From: Flavihumibacter rivuli
Lineage (GTDB): Bacteria; Bacteroidota; Bacteroidia; Chitinophagales; Chitinophagaceae
Reading direction: 5' to 3'
Length of the DNA stretch: 64,000 nt
Assembly: GCF_018595685.2 (NCBI RefSeq)
Contig: NZ_CP092334.1
Location: 1,826,001 to 1,890,000, forward strand
Under the pieces are notes generated by a model, which was not told the origin of the DNA, did not search any database, and saw only the letters and a list, made by a program, of their open reading frames with translations. Made by a program: the position numbers and the translations under genes. Numbering within the stretch: position 1 is the first letter of the stretch; each line of letters begins with the position of its first letter. Below are positions 7,246 to 18,379 of the stretch, piece after piece.

Positions 7246-9690
7246 ATGCAGGTCTTAAAATTCGGCGGAACATCAGTAGGAAGTCCGGAAGCCATTAACC
7301 AGGTCATTAGTATCATTCAAAAACGAATAGACCAATCACCTATCATCACTGTTGTATCGGCATTTGGGGGCACCACTGATGCCTTATTGCAATGTGGTGC
7401 ACTTGCGGCGAATGGCAATGAATTGTACAAGGAGCAGGTGCAGCAAATAACCGACAGGCACCTTAGAGCGGTAAAACAGCTGATCCCGGTACAATCGCAA
7501 AGTGGGATGCTAAGCGCTGTTAAAACACTTTGCAATGAAATAGAAGACCTCTGCAATGGCATCTTCCTGCTGGCGGAGATCACACCCAGGACCAAGGATA
7601 AACTCGTAAGCTATGGTGAACTGATCTCTTCCCAAATAGTAGCTGCTGCATTCCAATCCAGGGGAGTAGCCACTACCTGGTGGGATAGCAGGAAACTGAT
7701 CTGTACCAATTCCAACTTCGGAAATGCCGCAGTGAATTTCCCTGAAACTGAAGCCCGTATCCAACTTGCCGCCGGATCCCTTGAGACAAGGCATGTGGTG
7801 ATGCCTGGATTCATCGCATCCAATGAACAAGGCATCACGACTACCCTGGGCCGGGGAGGCTCTGACTATACAGCTGCTATTGTGGCTTCTGCCGTGAATG
7901 CAGGCCTGCTTGATATCTGGACCGATGTAAGTGGGATGATGACCGCAGACCCGAGATGGGTGTCCAATGCCAAGGTCATCCCCGCCATTTCCTACCAGGA
8001 AGCAATGGAGCTATCCCATTTCGGCGCCAAGGTGATCTATCCTCCCACTATCCAACCGGTCATGAATAAGGATATTCCCGTTTGGATCAAGAACACTTTT
8101 GCACCTGATGACCCGGGAACTGTAATTCAATCCGACACCAGCAGCAATAGCCACTATGTACGGGGCATTTCAAGTATCAATAACCTGGCCCTGCTAAGTT
8201 TGGAAGGAAGCGGTATGGTAGGTGTACCAGGCTTCTCCAGGCGTTTGTTTGAAGCATTATCTTCAAAGGAGATCAACGTTATACTGATCACCCAGGGTTC
8301 CTCAGAGCATTCCATTTGTGTTGGCATTGATGCACTTGCTGCAGAAAAAGCAAAGGCCGTAGTAGATGAGGTATTTGCCCCTGAGATCAACTTGCAGAAG
8401 GTAGAGCCCCTGATCGTTGAAAAAGACCTTTCCATTGTAGCACTGGTGGGCGAACAGATGAAAAGCCATCCGGGTGTCAGTGGCAGGATGTTTGGCGCAT
8501 TAGGCAGGAACGGGGTGAATGTCCGTGCCATTGCACAAGGCTCCTCGGAAAGGAATATCTCTGCTGTTATTGCTACCCGGGATGTAAGGAAGGCGCTCAA
8601 TGTATTGCATGAAGAATTCTTTGAAACAACCTTGAAGCAGATCAACCTGTTTGTGACCGGTGTGGGAAATGTTGGCAGCAGGCTCATGCACCAGCTTGAA
8701 CAACAACAGCAATACCTGCAACAACACCTCAAGGTTCAATTGAAAGTAGCAGGACTTGCCAACAGCAGCAAATTCCTGATCAGGGAAGAAGGGATTGACC
8801 TGGTCAACTGGAAGGAGCAATTGATGACCGCCGAATCAGGTAACCTCCAGCATTTCATAGACCAGATCATTTCGCGTAACCTAAGGAATAGTGTATTCGT
8901 AGATGTGACCGCAAGTCATGATGTGGCACAGGTTTATCCGCAATTGCTGGAAAAAAGTATTGCCGTTGTAGCCTGCAATAAGATCGCATGCTCTTCTTCC
9001 TATTCCTATTACAGGGAGCTCAAGGATAAGGCAAGGGAATTCAATACCTCTTTCCTGTTCGAAACGAATGTTGGTGCCGGCCTTCCGGTAATTGGTACCC
9101 TGAATGATCTCTTAAGGAGTGGCGACAGGATCAACAGGATTGAAGCAGTATTAAGTGGCACCCTCAACTTTGTCTTCAACAATTATGACGGAAGCAGGCC
9201 TTTCTCTGATGTCGTAAAACAGGCACAGGAAGAAGGCTATACAGAACCTGATCCCCGGCTGGACCTTAGCGGTACCGATGTAATGCGTAAGATCATGATC
9301 CTTGCCAGGGAAGCTGGTGTTCAAATGGAAATGGAAGACATCACCAACAATAGCTTCCTGCCAGCCTCCTGTATGGAAGGTAGTGTGGCCGATTTCTATG
9401 AGGAAATGAAAAGAAAGGAAGACCACTTCAGGGCAATTTTCGATGAGGCCCAAAGCAAGGGATGTAAACTGAAATTTGTAGCCAGTTATAATGAAGGGAA
9501 AGCTTCTGTCGGTCTTCAGCATATAGAGCCCCAACATGACCTTTACCATTTGTACGGAAAGGACAATATCGTGCTTTTCTATACCGAACGCTATCCCGCG
9601 CAACCATTAGTGATCAAAGGCGCCGGAGCAGGAGCAGATGTAACGGCTTCTGGAGTATTTGCAGACATCCTCAGGGCCACCTTGAGATAA
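7246..9690 (+). CDS. thrA: Bifunctional aspartate kinase / homoserine dehydrogenase
   Basis: It catalyses the first and third steps from aspartate to threonine. The protein is 814 aa. The kinase domain begins KFGGTSVGSPE at residue 5 and includes TTLGRGGSDYTAAIVA near residue 200. Two ACT domains follow (about 310-460), with LSLEGSGMVGVPG and IVALVGEQMKSHPGVSGRMF as their typical starts. The dehydrogenase half begins at FVTGVGNVGSRL near residue 468 (NAD(P) fold) and ends with GAGAGADVTASGVFADI. The ACT domains imply feedback inhibition, probably by threonine. It is first in a tight operon (19 bases to thrB, 61 from thrB to thrC) under the Thr-rich leader. A second, monofunctional aspartate kinase lies at the right edge of the window. 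Confidence 0.96.
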   Translation: MQVLKFGGTSVGSPEAINQVISIIQKRIDQSPIITVVSAFGGTTDALLQCGALAANGNELYKEQVQQITDRHLRAVKQLIPVQSQSGMLSAVKTLCNEIEDLCNGIFLLAEITPRTKDKLVSYGELISSQIVAAAFQSRGVATTWWDSRKLICTNSNFGNAAVNFPETEARIQLAAGSLETRHVVMPGFIASNEQGITTTLGRGGSDYTAAIVASAVNAGLLDIWTDVSGMMTADPRWVSNAKVIPAISYQEAMELSHFGAKVIYPPTIQPVMNKDIPVWIKNTFAPDDPGTVIQSDTSSNSHYVRGISSINNLALLSLEGSGMVGVPGFSRRLFEALSSKEINVILITQGSSEHSICVGIDALAAEKAKAVVDEVFAPEINLQKVEPLIVEKDLSIVALVGEQMKSHPGVSGRMFGALGRNGVNVRAIAQGSSERNISAVIATRDVRKALNVLHEEFFETTLKQINLFVTGVGNVGSRLMHQLEQQQQYLQQHLKVQLKVAGLANSSKFLIREEGIDLVNWKEQLMTAESGNLQHFIDQIISRNLRNSVFVDVTASHDVAQVYPQLLEKSIAVVACNKIACSSSYSYYRELKDKAREFNTSFLFETNVGAGLPVIGTLNDLLRSGDRINRIEAVLSGTLNFVFNNYDGSRPFSDVVKQAQEEGYTEPDPRLDLSGTDVMRKIMILAREAGVQMEMEDITNNSFLPASCMEGSVADFYEEMKRKEDHFRAIFDEAQSKGCKLKFVASYNEGKASVGLQHIEPQHDLYHLYGKDNIVLFYTERYPAQPLVIKGAGAGADVTASGVFADILRATLR

Positions 9691-9709
9691 ACCGTCCTAA
9701 ACAACCATC

Positions 9710-10657
9710 ATGAAAAATAGCAATCTCTACGATCAGGTGATCAGGGTAAACTGCCCGGCCACGGTAGCCAACCTGGTTTGTGGTTTTGATATACTGGGAA
9801 TGGCATTGAATGCCCCCCAGGACACGATTGAAATGCGATTACTGGATAGAAGGGAGATCATCATCCGTCACAGTGATCACTATGACCTGCCAACCGAACC
9901 GGCCAGGAATGTGGCGGGCGCCGCATTAATTGACCTATTGGAAGAGGTGGAAGAACCGGTTGGCTTTGAGCTAACCATTCGCAAGCATATTAAACCAGGA
10001 AGTGGCTTAGGATCCAGCGCGGCAAGTTCCGCAGGTGCTGTTGTTGGTGCCAATCATTTACTGGGCAACAGGTTTAACAACAACGACCTGGTCAGATTTG
10101 CGATGGCTGGTGAAAAAGTCGCAACGGGAGTAAAACATGCCGACAATATCGCTCCCTGCATTATGGGAGGCGTAACCCTTATCAGGTCAATTTTCCCGTT
10201 GGATATTGTACAGTTGACCGCCCCACCGATGTATGTCACCGTCGTGCATCCACAGATCGAAGTCAAAACAGCTGATGCAAGGCAGATCCTGCGCAAGGAG
10301 GTCTTGCTCAAGAACGCGATCAAGCAATGGGGGAATATAGCAGGACTGGTAGCTGGTTTCCTGCAGAAAGATTATGACCTTATTGGCCGTTCACTGGAAG
10401 ATGTGATCATTGAGCCAGTGAGGAGCATCCTTATCCCTGGTTTTGATGAAGTAAAGCAGGGATCAAGGAATCATGGAGCCCTTGGCGGGGGTATCAGTGG
10501 CTCAGGACCCTCTATCTTCATGATGAGCAAAGATGAAGCGGTCGCCCAAAAAGTTGAAGCCCTGATGAAAGAGACTTACACCCAATTGGGAATTGATTTC
10601 AAAACCTATATCACTACACTGAACGAAAAAGGCGCGACAGTTGAAGTCGTCGCCTAA
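9710..10657 (+). CDS. thrB: Homoserine kinase
   Basis: A GHMP-family kinase (315 aa) that phosphorylates homoserine with ATP. The ATP-binding motif GSGLGSSAASSAGA lies near residue 97. The N-terminus CPATVANLVCGFDILGMAL is typical of ThrB, and a C-terminal glycine-rich GALGGGISGSGPS closes the fold. It is the middle gene of thrABC. Confidence 0.95.
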   Translation: MKNSNLYDQVIRVNCPATVANLVCGFDILGMALNAPQDTIEMRLLDRREIIIRHSDHYDLPTEPARNVAGAALIDLLEEVEEPVGFELTIRKHIKPGSGLGSSAASSAGAVVGANHLLGNRFNNNDLVRFAMAGEKVATGVKHADNIAPCIMGGVTLIRSIFPLDIVQLTAPPMYVTVVHPQIEVKTADARQILRKEVLLKNAIKQWGNIAGLVAGFLQKDYDLIGRSLEDVIIEPVRSILIPGFDEVKQGSRNHGALGGGISGSGPSIFMMSKDEAVAQKVEALMKETYTQLGIDFKTYITTLNEKGATVEVVA

Positions 10658-10718
10658 ACCCGTCGGATACCCTTTTGGGTAGGCCACCCGTTCCAGGAAG
10701 ACCAACAAGCAGCAAGCA

Positions 10719-12014
10719 ATGAAATACTATAGCTTAAAACACCAATCACCCGATGTGGATTTCAGGGAAGCAACCATATCAGGGCAGGCACCAGACGGAG
10801 GATTGTATTTCCCCAGGTCCGTCAACAGTCTAAATACGGACTTTATACATAACCTTAAGCACACCAGCGATGAAGCGATCTGTTATGAAGTGATCCGTCA
10901 TTATGTAGGAACCTGCATTCCAGACCAGGTACTGAAGGATATTGTAGCAGAAACGATCGACTTCCCTATTCCTTTAACACAGGTCAATGACCATATATTC
11001 TCACTTGAACTATTCCACGGCCCAACTCTCGCCTTCAAGGATGTTGGTGCAAGGTTCATGAGCCGTTGCCTGGGATATTTCGCCCGTTCAACCAACCGGG
11101 AAGTAACCGTACTGGTGGCTACTTCCGGGGATACCGGGGGGGCAGTTGCCAGTGGCTTTGCCGGCGTTCCGGGGGTAAATGTGGTCATCCTCTATCCTTC
11201 CGGGAAGGTCAGTAAAGTGCAAGAGCAACAATTAACAACCTTCGGAGGAAATGTAAAGGCCCTTGAGGTCAAAGGCAATTTTGACGACTGCCAGCAAATG
11301 GTGAAGAAAGCCTTTCTCGATGAAGCATTGAAGGCCAAACTTTTCCTTACTTCTGCCAATTCCATAAATGTAGCCAGGTGGTTGCCGCAGCAATTCTACT
11401 ATTTCCTGGCGCTCAAACAATGGAGGGAAGCGGCACCACCTGTCATTTGCGTCCCCAGCGGCAATTTCGGGAATATTTGTGCCGGTATGCTGGCGTTTCG
11501 TTCAGGCCTTCCTGTTAGTCATTTCATCGCCGCCTGTAATGCCAATGATACTGTCCCACATTTCATGCAAACAGGCAAATACGAAGCCAGAAAGGCTGTT
11601 GCCACCATTTCAAATGCTATGGATGTTGGTGACCCCAGTAATTTTATCAGGATCCTGGAATTATTCCATGATGCCAAGCCTGATTTACATGAAATTTTGA
11701 CCAGTGTTAGTGTTACTGATGAAAAGACAAAGGAGGTGATCAGGCAGGTTTACCAGCAATATCAATACTTATTAGATCCCCATGGAGCTGTTGCCTATGC
11801 TGCATTAGATAGCTATCATTCAGAAAACCCGGAAAGGAAAGGTATTATCCTGGAAACCGCCCACCCTATCAAATTCCTTGATGTGGTAGAGCCCATCATT
11901 GGTTCCAACATCCCGGTTCCTGAAAGCATCCGGCATATCATGGATAAGCCCAGACACTCTACGGTGATCAGTAATCATTATGAAGCACTCCAACAAGAGT
12001 TGCTCCAGCTTTAA
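10719..12014 (+). CDS. thrC: Threonine synthase
   Basis: This PLP enzyme (431 aa) converts O-phosphohomoserine to threonine. The PLP lysine is in HGPTLAFKDVGARF near residue 106, and the phosphate-binding TSGDTGGAVASGF follows near 135. The N-terminal YYSLKHQSPDVDFREA is the usual ThrC N-domain. It is the last gene of the operon, followed by a strong terminator. Confidence 0.96.
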   Translation: MKYYSLKHQSPDVDFREATISGQAPDGGLYFPRSVNSLNTDFIHNLKHTSDEAICYEVIRHYVGTCIPDQVLKDIVAETIDFPIPLTQVNDHIFSLELFHGPTLAFKDVGARFMSRCLGYFARSTNREVTVLVATSGDTGGAVASGFAGVPGVNVVILYPSGKVSKVQEQQLTTFGGNVKALEVKGNFDDCQQMVKKAFLDEALKAKLFLTSANSINVARWLPQQFYYFLALKQWREAAPPVICVPSGNFGNICAGMLAFRSGLPVSHFIAACNANDTVPHFMQTGKYEARKAVATISNAMDVGDPSNFIRILELFHDAKPDLHEILTSVSVTDEKTKEVIRQVYQQYQYLLDPHGAVAYAALDSYHSENPERKGIILETAHPIKFLDVVEPIIGSNIPVPESIRHIMDKPRHSTVISNHYEALQQELLQL

Positions 12015-12018
12015 AGAT

Positions 12019-12050
12019 AAGGGAAGGCTTCTTAGCCTTCCCTTTAACTT
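12019..12050 (+). terminator. Terminator of the thr operon
   Basis: An 11-bp perfect stem AAGGGAAGGCT/AGCCTTCCCTT with a TCTT loop runs into TTTAACTTTTT. Confidence 0.9.
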
Positions 12051-12069
12051 TTTCCAAAAATCATATTCC

Positions 12070-14070
12070 TCAAAAAGGTCTCGCAGTTGAATTTGGCTTA
12101 AGATGGGTATTGAACCAGTTGACATGGCGCTCAAACCTATCTTTAAGGTAACTGGGAACAGTAATACCATGGAACTGATTGGGGTAAATGATCAAACCAG
12201 TAGGTACCCCTACTGCCTTTAAGGCCTGGTACATCTGTTCAGCACCGGCTACAGGTACATTGAAATCACTCTCACTTGCCATAAAAAGTGTTGGCGTCTT
12301 GATCTTATCGGCTTTAAAGAAGGGATAAGATACCTTCATCCACTTCTCAGGGTTTTTCCAGGGATAACCCAGCTCCTTTTCATATTGTGTTACATACTGG
12401 TCACTTCCATAAAGACTAAGTTGCAAGGAACTACCAGCCCCGCTAACTGCTGCCTTAAACCTCGTATCGGTAGCAATGGTATAGTTTGTAGTGATACCAC
12501 CATAACTCCAACCCGCCAGACCCATTTTCTGGGGATCTGCTATGCCTTTGGCAACAAGATGGTCTGCTGTTGCGATCACATCTACCACTTCCTTATTGCC
12601 CCAGTCTCCATAAATGGAACGGATATAATCTATGCCCCGTCCGCTGCTTCCCCTGTAATTCACAGCAGCTACAGCATATCCCGCTGAAGCATAGATCATC
12701 CTGGTCATATCAAATTCGTATTCATCTTGGGCAACAGGACCACCATGGATAAATATCATCAGTGGCAATTTCTGGCCATTGCTCAGGTTGGCTGGTTTGA
12801 AGAGTATCCCATTCACCATATTCCCATCCTTAGCTTTTGCGCTAAACCCTTCGGCTACTGGCAGGATCAGCGGTGCCAGGAATGAATCCTGGATATGGGT
12901 AAGCCTCCTGATTGAATTACCTTCCACTGCAAACAATTCGGTAGGAAGTGTTGGGGAACTTAGTGTGGTGATCCATGCGTTCTTTGCCATATTAGGCTCC
13001 AATTCCGCAAAGCTCTTCTCACCATCGGCAACCCTTGTCAGTTTACCACTGGCAATATCAAACGAGGCTACCAGGCACTGGCGATCGTCCTCCATAAGGG
13101 TAAACAAACTGTTGCCATCTTTCGCCCAGCGAAGATTCCTGACCGGCCTGTCAATTGCCTTGGTAACCAATTGCGGAGTCCCGCCCTCTACAGGTACCAC
13201 GGCAGCATAATGATGGCCATACATGGTGAAGGGCTCATTGCTGCTGCTTTGCAGGTAGGCGATCTTTTTACCATCCGGGCTCCAAACGGGCCTTGCATCT
13301 TCTCCCTCCCAGGTTGTCAACTGCTTCATAGTAGCACCCGCCCTGGCTTCCATTATGAAGATATCCGCATTATCATTCCGGTCGGGATTGGCCGTACGGT
13401 TGCTTACAAAAGCGATCCATTTCCCATCCGGAGAGAAAACCGGCTGGCTCTCGTTATGAATACCCCTGGTAAGTGTATCCAGCTTTTTAGCCTCCAGGTC
13501 ATACAAATAAAGATGGGTGGCAGAGCTATCGAGATAACCCTGGATATCCTGTTTGAAATGGTAGCGATCGATTACATAAGGCTTCCTGACCTTGGTACTG
13601 GCGGTATCAGCATAATCCGGATCGGCAATGGCCATCACCATTTTGGTGCCATCCGGACTCCATGCATAGTCCTCAATTCCCCCTTTTACATTAGTGATCT
13701 TACGAGCCTCCCCTCCCCTCCTGTCAAGAAGGTAAACCTGTCCATATTTCTCATCACCCCTTGAAGCGATAAAGGATATATACCTTCCGTCAGGACTGAA
13801 TAAAGCATTCCCCTCATTTCCCGGGTCATAAGTTAGTTGCACTTGCTGCTTTCCGTCCCAGCTTACCATCCACAAATCCTTTGTGAATTTATCCTTTAAT
13901 GAATCAGCGCTCCTGAGCTCGTAGATCACCCATTCCCCATCAGGTGACACCTGGGGCGAAGAAGGGGTTTGGAGCCTGTAAATATCGGCTGGTGACAGGG
14001 GACGTTTACTTTGCGCGTAACCGGCCATAAAAGTGGCCATAAAGCAGATGAGCAGGTTAAACTTTTTCAT
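12070..14070 (-). CDS. Secreted S9-family (prolyl oligopeptidase-like) peptidase
   Basis: The protein (666 aa) has a signal peptide (about residues 1-20, ending AGYAQS). A beta-propeller of repeated SPDGxxI/W blades follows (for example SPDGEWVIY, SPDGRYISF, SPDGKWIAF, SPDGKKIAY; about 30-390), then an alpha/beta-hydrolase domain. The catalytic triad can be placed at Ser522 in GWSYGG, Asp602 in SESDFN and His634 in NQFHG. The family includes dipeptidyl- and acylaminoacyl-peptidases; the exact cleavage preference cannot be told. It probably acts on peptides in the periplasm. It lies downstream of rpoB on the same strand but behind a strong terminator, so it should have its own promoter in the 228 bases upstream, where I see no clear one. 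Confidence 0.88.
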   Translation of the reverse strand: MKKFNLLICFMATFMAGYAQSKRPLSPADIYRLQTPSSPQVSPDGEWVIYELRSADSLKDKFTKDLWMVSWDGKQQVQLTYDPGNEGNALFSPDGRYISFIASRGDEKYGQVYLLDRRGGEARKITNVKGGIEDYAWSPDGTKMVMAIADPDYADTASTKVRKPYVIDRYHFKQDIQGYLDSSATHLYLYDLEAKKLDTLTRGIHNESQPVFSPDGKWIAFVSNRTANPDRNDNADIFIMEARAGATMKQLTTWEGEDARPVWSPDGKKIAYLQSSSNEPFTMYGHHYAAVVPVEGGTPQLVTKAIDRPVRNLRWAKDGNSLFTLMEDDRQCLVASFDIASGKLTRVADGEKSFAELEPNMAKNAWITTLSSPTLPTELFAVEGNSIRRLTHIQDSFLAPLILPVAEGFSAKAKDGNMVNGILFKPANLSNGQKLPLMIFIHGGPVAQDEYEFDMTRMIYASAGYAVAAVNYRGSSGRGIDYIRSIYGDWGNKEVVDVIATADHLVAKGIADPQKMGLAGWSYGGITTNYTIATDTRFKAAVSGAGSSLQLSLYGSDQYVTQYEKELGYPWKNPEKWMKVSYPFFKADKIKTPTLFMASESDFNVPVAGAEQMYQALKAVGVPTGLIIYPNQFHGITVPSYLKDRFERHVNWFNTHLKPNSTARPF

Positions 14071-14238
14071 GCATTCAATTTACTCATTCCTGCAAAATCA
14101 TGAATGCGTAACCGAAAAAAATACAGGAATAGTGCTTCATCGTTGAAATGAACACTTGAATGTTCATCCCTCCAGGTATACCCCAAAGGCTTTCAACTTC
14201 AGCAATACCCAATAAACAAAATCCAGTGGAATGGCCAT

Positions 14239-14270
14239 AAAAAAAGCCATCAACAATAGTTGATGGCTTT
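14239..14270 (-). terminator. Terminator of rpoB
   Basis: A perfect 12-bp stem AAAGCCATCAAC/GTTGATGGCTTT with a 4-nt loop is followed on the minus strand by a U tract (the A run at 14239-14245). It ends the rpoB transcript about 30 bases after the stop codon, where rpoC would normally begin. Confidence 0.92.
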
Positions 14271-14298
14271 GAAATGTTATGGTAGCTAACACCAATGA

Positions 14299-17200
14299 TT
14301 AATCGAACTTGAGGTCCAGACCCAGACCACGCAATTCGTGTATCAATACGTTGAAGGATTCAGGAACACCCGGACGAGGGATGTTATCACCCTTAACGAT
14401 TGCCTCATAGGTCTTGGCACGGCCAATGATATCATCAGACTTGATGGTAAGCAATTCCTGGAGAATACTGGAAGCACCGTAAGCTTCGAGCGCCCACACT
14501 TCCATTTCACCGAAACGCTGGCCACCGAACTGGGCCTTACCACCAAGCGGCTGCTGGGTAATGAGACTGTAAGGTCCGATAGAACGTGCGTGCATCTTAT
14601 CATCAACCATGTGGTGCAGTTTGATCATGTAGATCACACCCACAGTAGCCTTCTGGTCAAAGCGGTCACCGGTTTCGCCATCATAGAGGTAAGTGTGGCC
14701 CATCATCGGGATACCAGCCTGCTTACAGAAATCAGCGATTTCCTCAGGAGTGGCACCATCAAAGATCGGGGTAGCGAACTTGATACCAAGGTTCAGTCCA
14801 CACCATCCCAATACGGTCTCATAGATCTGGCCAAGGTTCATACGGCTAGGTACACCCAGTGGGTTAAGCACGATATCAACCGGCTGGCCATCTTCAGTGA
14901 ACGGCATGTCTTCCGCACGAACGATCTTGGCAACGATACCCTTGTTACCGTGACGACCCGCCATCTTATCACCCACCTTCAGCTTACGCTTAACGGCCAG
15001 GTAAACCTTCGCCAGTTTCAGTACACCAGCAGGCAATTCATCACCGATAGAGATATTGAACTTCTCGCGCTTGTAGCGACCGAGTTCTTCGTTGTACTTG
15101 ATACTATAGTTGTGCAGGAGGATATTGATCTGGTCATCAATCTTCTCATCGCCAGTCCAGCCCAGAGGATTAATGTTCAAGTAATCCAGTCCGGCAAGGT
15201 TCTTGGCAGTGAACTTAGCACCCTTTCCGATCAATACTTCACCAAAGTTATTGCTAACACCGGCAGAAGCCTTATCCTTCAACAGGATCTGGAGTTTGCT
15301 CAGCAATACTTCCATGAGGTCCTGTACATTCTTCTCGTGAACCTTTTCGATCTTCTCGAGGGCAGCCTTCTCACGCACCTTGGCATTCTTATCCTTCTTG
15401 GCACGCTGGAATAGCTTCTTGTCGATCACTACACCTTCTACACCATTCGGAGCCTTCAGGGATGCGTCCTTGGCATCACCAGCCTTATCACCGAAGATCG
15501 CACGGAGCAGCTTCTCTTCAGGGGTAGGATCACTTTCTCCCTTAGGAGTGATCTTACCGATCAGGATATCACCTTCCTTCACCTGGGCACCGATGCGGAT
15601 GATACCGTGCTCATCGAGATCCTTGGTCGCTTCTTCAGAAACGTTCGGGATATCGGGAGTCAGTTCTTCCTCACCCAGTTTGGTATCCCTTACTTCCAGT
15701 TCATATTCAGAAATGTGAACCGAGGTAAAGAGGTCTTCACGTACCACCTTTTCATTGATTACGATGGCATCCTCGAAGTTGTAACCCTTCCAGGGCATGA
15801 AGGCCACCTTCAGGTTACGGCCCAGGGCGATCTCGCCATTCTGTACCGCATAACCTTCTGTAAGGAAGTCTCCTTCCTTCACACGCTGGCCACGCTTCAC
15901 AGCAGGCTTTAGGGTGATGGAAGTTTCCTGGTTGGTCTTGATATATTTTGTGAGCTTGTAGATCTTCAAGTCGTCCTCGAAGCTTACCAGCCTTTGCTCA
16001 TCATTGCGTTCATAGCGAATGTGGATCTCGTTACCATCTACGTATTCAACCACACCCTCACCTTCTGAAAGGATCTGTACGCGGGAGTCGCGGGCAGCTT
16101 TTCCTTCCAGACCGGTACCAACGATAGGCACCTGGGGACGGATCAGCGGTACAGCCTGACGTTGCATGTTTGATCCCATCAGGGCACGGTTGGCATCGTC
16201 ATGCTCCAGGAACGGAATCAGGGAAGCACTCAAACCAACGATCTGGTTCGGGGCAACGTCCATGAACTCCACTTCTGACTTATCGAGGATCGGGAAGTCA
16301 CCAGTCTCACGGCTTACCACACGCTCTTCCTTGAACTCACCATTTTCGTTTAATGGGGAGTTGGCCTGGGCGATCTTGGCCGTATCCTCTTCTTCAGCAC
16401 TCAGGAAGGTCAGCTCCTTCATGTTAACCTTACCATTCTCAACCTTACGGTAAGGAGTCTCAATGAAGCCCATCTCGTTGATCTTCGCATGTACGCAAAG
16501 GGTAGAGATCAGACCGATGTTTGGTCCTTCAGGGGTTTCAATGGTACACAGACGACCGTAGTGGGAATAGTGTACGTCACGTACTTCGAAGCCAGCACGC
16601 TCGCGACTCAAACCACCGGGACCCAGGGCAGAGATACGACGCTTGTGCGTGATCTCGGACAAGGGGTTGGTTTGATCCAGGAACTGTGACAACTGTGATG
16701 TTCCAAAGAAGGAATTGATCACGGAAGAAAGCGTCCTGGCATTGATCAGGTCTACAGGCGTAAACACTTCATTATCGCGAACGTTCATACGCTCACGGAT
16801 GGTACGGGCCATACGGGCCAGACCAACACCAAATTGTGCATACAGCTGCTCACCAACTGTACGTACACGACGGTTGCTCAGGTGATCGATATCATCGATC
16901 TCAGCCTTAGCATTGGTCAGGCGTACCAGGTATTTGATGATTTCAATGATATCCTCCTTGGTCAACACTTTATGGTCAAGGGGATAATTCAGGTTCAATT
17001 TGCGGTTGATCTTGTAACGACCAACTTCGCCAAGGTCATAACGCTTATCGCTGAAGAACAGCTTATCGATGATACCACGGGCTGTTTCATCATCCGGGGC
17101 ATCAGCACCGCGCAACTGGCGATAAATATGCTGAACGGCTTCCAGTTCGCTGTTGGAGGTATCCTTGTTCAGGGTGTTATAGATAATAGCATAGTCGCCA

Positions 17201-18102
17201 CCAACATCTTCACGCTGCAGGAAGACGCTCTTCACATCCATGTCCACGATCATTTCGATCGCTTCTTCGTCAAGGATGGTATCGCGTTCCAATACAACTT
17301 CATTACGCTCGATGGACACTACTTCACCAGTATCTTCATCAACGAAGTCCTCTACCCATGTACGCAATACGCGGGCAGCGAGTTTCTTACCCAGGTATTT
17401 TTCGAGGGCCTTCTTCTCCCCTTTCACTTCATCGGCCATACCGAAGAGTTCCAGGATATCCTTATCCGTTTCGAAGCCGATTGAGCGCAGAAGGGTAGTT
17501 ACAGGGAACTTCTTCTTACGATCGATGTAGGCATACATCACGTTGTTGATATCGGTAGCAAATTCCATCCAGGCACCCTTGAATGGGATCACCCTTGCAG
17601 AGTAGATCTTGGTACCATTGGGGTGGATAGACTGGCCGAAGAAAACGCCGGGAGAACGGTGCAACTGTGATACCACCACACGCTCAGCACCATTGATCAC
17701 GAATGTACCACGGGGGGTCATATAAGGGATGTTCCCCAGGAATACATCCTGAACGATGGTCTGGAAGTCAACGTGCTCCTCGTCATTACAACTCAGGCGC
17801 AACTTTGCTTTCAGGGGAACGGCATATGTAAGGCCGCGCTCCATACACTCTTCAATGGTGTAACGGGGCGGGTCAATAAAATAATCCAGGAATTCCAACA
17901 CGAATATGTTCCTGGTATCGGTGATCGGGAAGTTCTCCTTGAACACCTTGAACAGTCCTTCGTTGTTGCGCTTGTCTGGAGTGGTTTCTAACTGGAAGAA
18001 GTCTTTAAACGATTGAATCTGCACTTCTAGCAGGTCAGGAGCTTCAGCGAGGTGCTTGATCTTACCGAAGTTGATCCTGTTGTTCAGTTTAGTTGAAGAC
18101 AT
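14299..18102 (-). CDS. rpoB: RNA polymerase beta subunit
   Basis: This is the catalytic beta subunit of RNA polymerase, 1267 aa, normal for Bacteroidetes. The rifampicin-pocket region reads [33 protein letters not shown] in overlapping segments. [11 protein letters not shown], the [12 protein letters not shown] loop and the C-terminal [18 protein letters not shown] are all present. It starts at ATG without a Shine-Dalgarno sequence. Unusually, rpoC does not follow: a terminator and an S9 peptidase gene do. A separate terminator and a candidate promoter also separate it from rplL, so it looks like an independent transcription unit. Confidence 0.98.
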   Translation of the reverse strand: MSSTKLNNRINFGKIKHLAEAPDLLEVQIQSFKDFFQLETTPDKRNNEGLFKVFKENFPITDTRNIFVLEFLDYFIDPPRYTIEECMERGLTYAVPLKAKLRLSCNDEEHVDFQTIVQDVFLGNIPYMTPRGTFVINGAERVVVSQLHRSPGVFFGQSIHPNGTKIYSARVIPFKGAWMEFATDINNVMYAYIDRKKKFPVTTLLRSIGFETDKDILELFGMADEVKGEKKALEKYLGKKLAARVLRTWVEDFVDEDTGEVVSIERNEVVLERDTILDEEAIEMIVDMDVKSVFLQREDVGGDYAIIYNTLNKDTSNSELEAVQHIYRQLRGADAPDDETARGIIDKLFFSDKRYDLGEVGRYKINRKLNLNYPLDHKVLTKEDIIEIIKYLVRLTNAKAEIDDIDHLSNRRVRTVGEQLYAQFGVGLARMARTIRERMNVRDNEVFTPVDLINARTLSSVINSFFGTSQLSQFLDQTNPLSEITHKRRISALGPGGLSRERAGFEVRDVHYSHYGRLCTIETPEGPNIGLISTLCVHAKINEMGFIETPYRKVENGKVNMKELTFLSAEEEDTAKIAQANSPLNENGEFKEERVVSRETGDFPILDKSEVEFMDVAPNQIVGLSASLIPFLEHDDANRALMGSNMQRQAVPLIRPQVPIVGTGLEGKAARDSRVQILSEGEGVVEYVDGNEIHIRYERNDEQRLVSFEDDLKIYKLTKYIKTNQETSITLKPAVKRGQRVKEGDFLTEGYAVQNGEIALGRNLKVAFMPWKGYNFEDAIVINEKVVREDLFTSVHISEYELEVRDTKLGEEELTPDIPNVSEEATKDLDEHGIIRIGAQVKEGDILIGKITPKGESDPTPEEKLLRAIFGDKAGDAKDASLKAPNGVEGVVIDKKLFQRAKKDKNAKVREKAALEKIEKVHEKNVQDLMEVLLSKLQILLKDKASAGVSNNFGEVLIGKGAKFTAKNLAGLDYLNINPLGWTGDEKIDDQINILLHNYSIKYNEELGRYKREKFNISIGDELPAGVLKLAKVYLAVKRKLKVGDKMAGRHGNKGIVAKIVRAEDMPFTEDGQPVDIVLNPLGVPSRMNLGQIYETVLGWCGLNLGIKFATPIFDGATPEEIADFCKQAGIPMMGHTYLYDGETGDRFDQKATVGVIYMIKLHHMVDDKMHARSIGPYSLITQQPLGGKAQFGGQRFGEMEVWALEAYGASSILQELLTIKSDDIIGRAKTYEAIVKGDNIPRPGVPESFNVLIHELRGLGLDLKFD

Positions 18103-18260
18103 ATGTATTATAAACCGGTTTTAAAAGCTTTTAATGAATCGTCGACAGAATACAATCCGAGGAGAACCGAAGTTCTCAGTGCACTGATTAATAGGAAGTT
18201 ACAATAAAATGGCCATTTTGCAACTCCCAAAGCTAATTAGCCGAACATTAAAACGGAGGG

Positions 18261-18268
18261 CAAAGTTA
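18261..18268 (-). promoter_or_regulatory. Candidate -7 box of an rpoB promoter
   Basis: Read on the minus strand this is TAACTTTG, matching TAnnTTTG. No TTTG/TTG lies 19 nt upstream, so only half of the promoter is recognisable. It would give an rpoB leader of about 150 nt. Confidence 0.45.
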
Positions 18269-18329
18269 ATGAATTCGGGGGAAAGAATGAAAAAAATTGC
18301 TTTTCAGGCCTTACCAGGCTAATGGGCAT

Positions 18330-18360
18330 AAAAAATGGCCGGCATTGCCGGCCACTTTTT
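18330..18360 (-). terminator. Terminator between rplL and rpoB
   Basis: The stem TGGCCGGC/GCCGGCCA (eight GC-rich pairs) has a 3-nt loop and is followed on the minus strand by a U tract. It may be partial, as in other rplL-rpoB junctions. Confidence 0.85.
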
Positions 18361-18379
18361 ATGATTTGGACTGGTTGGA

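Noticed and set aside
14338..15414. 358-codon open frame antisense to rpoB
   Set aside because: It is a codon-bias shadow; the beta-subunit motifs are on the minus strand.
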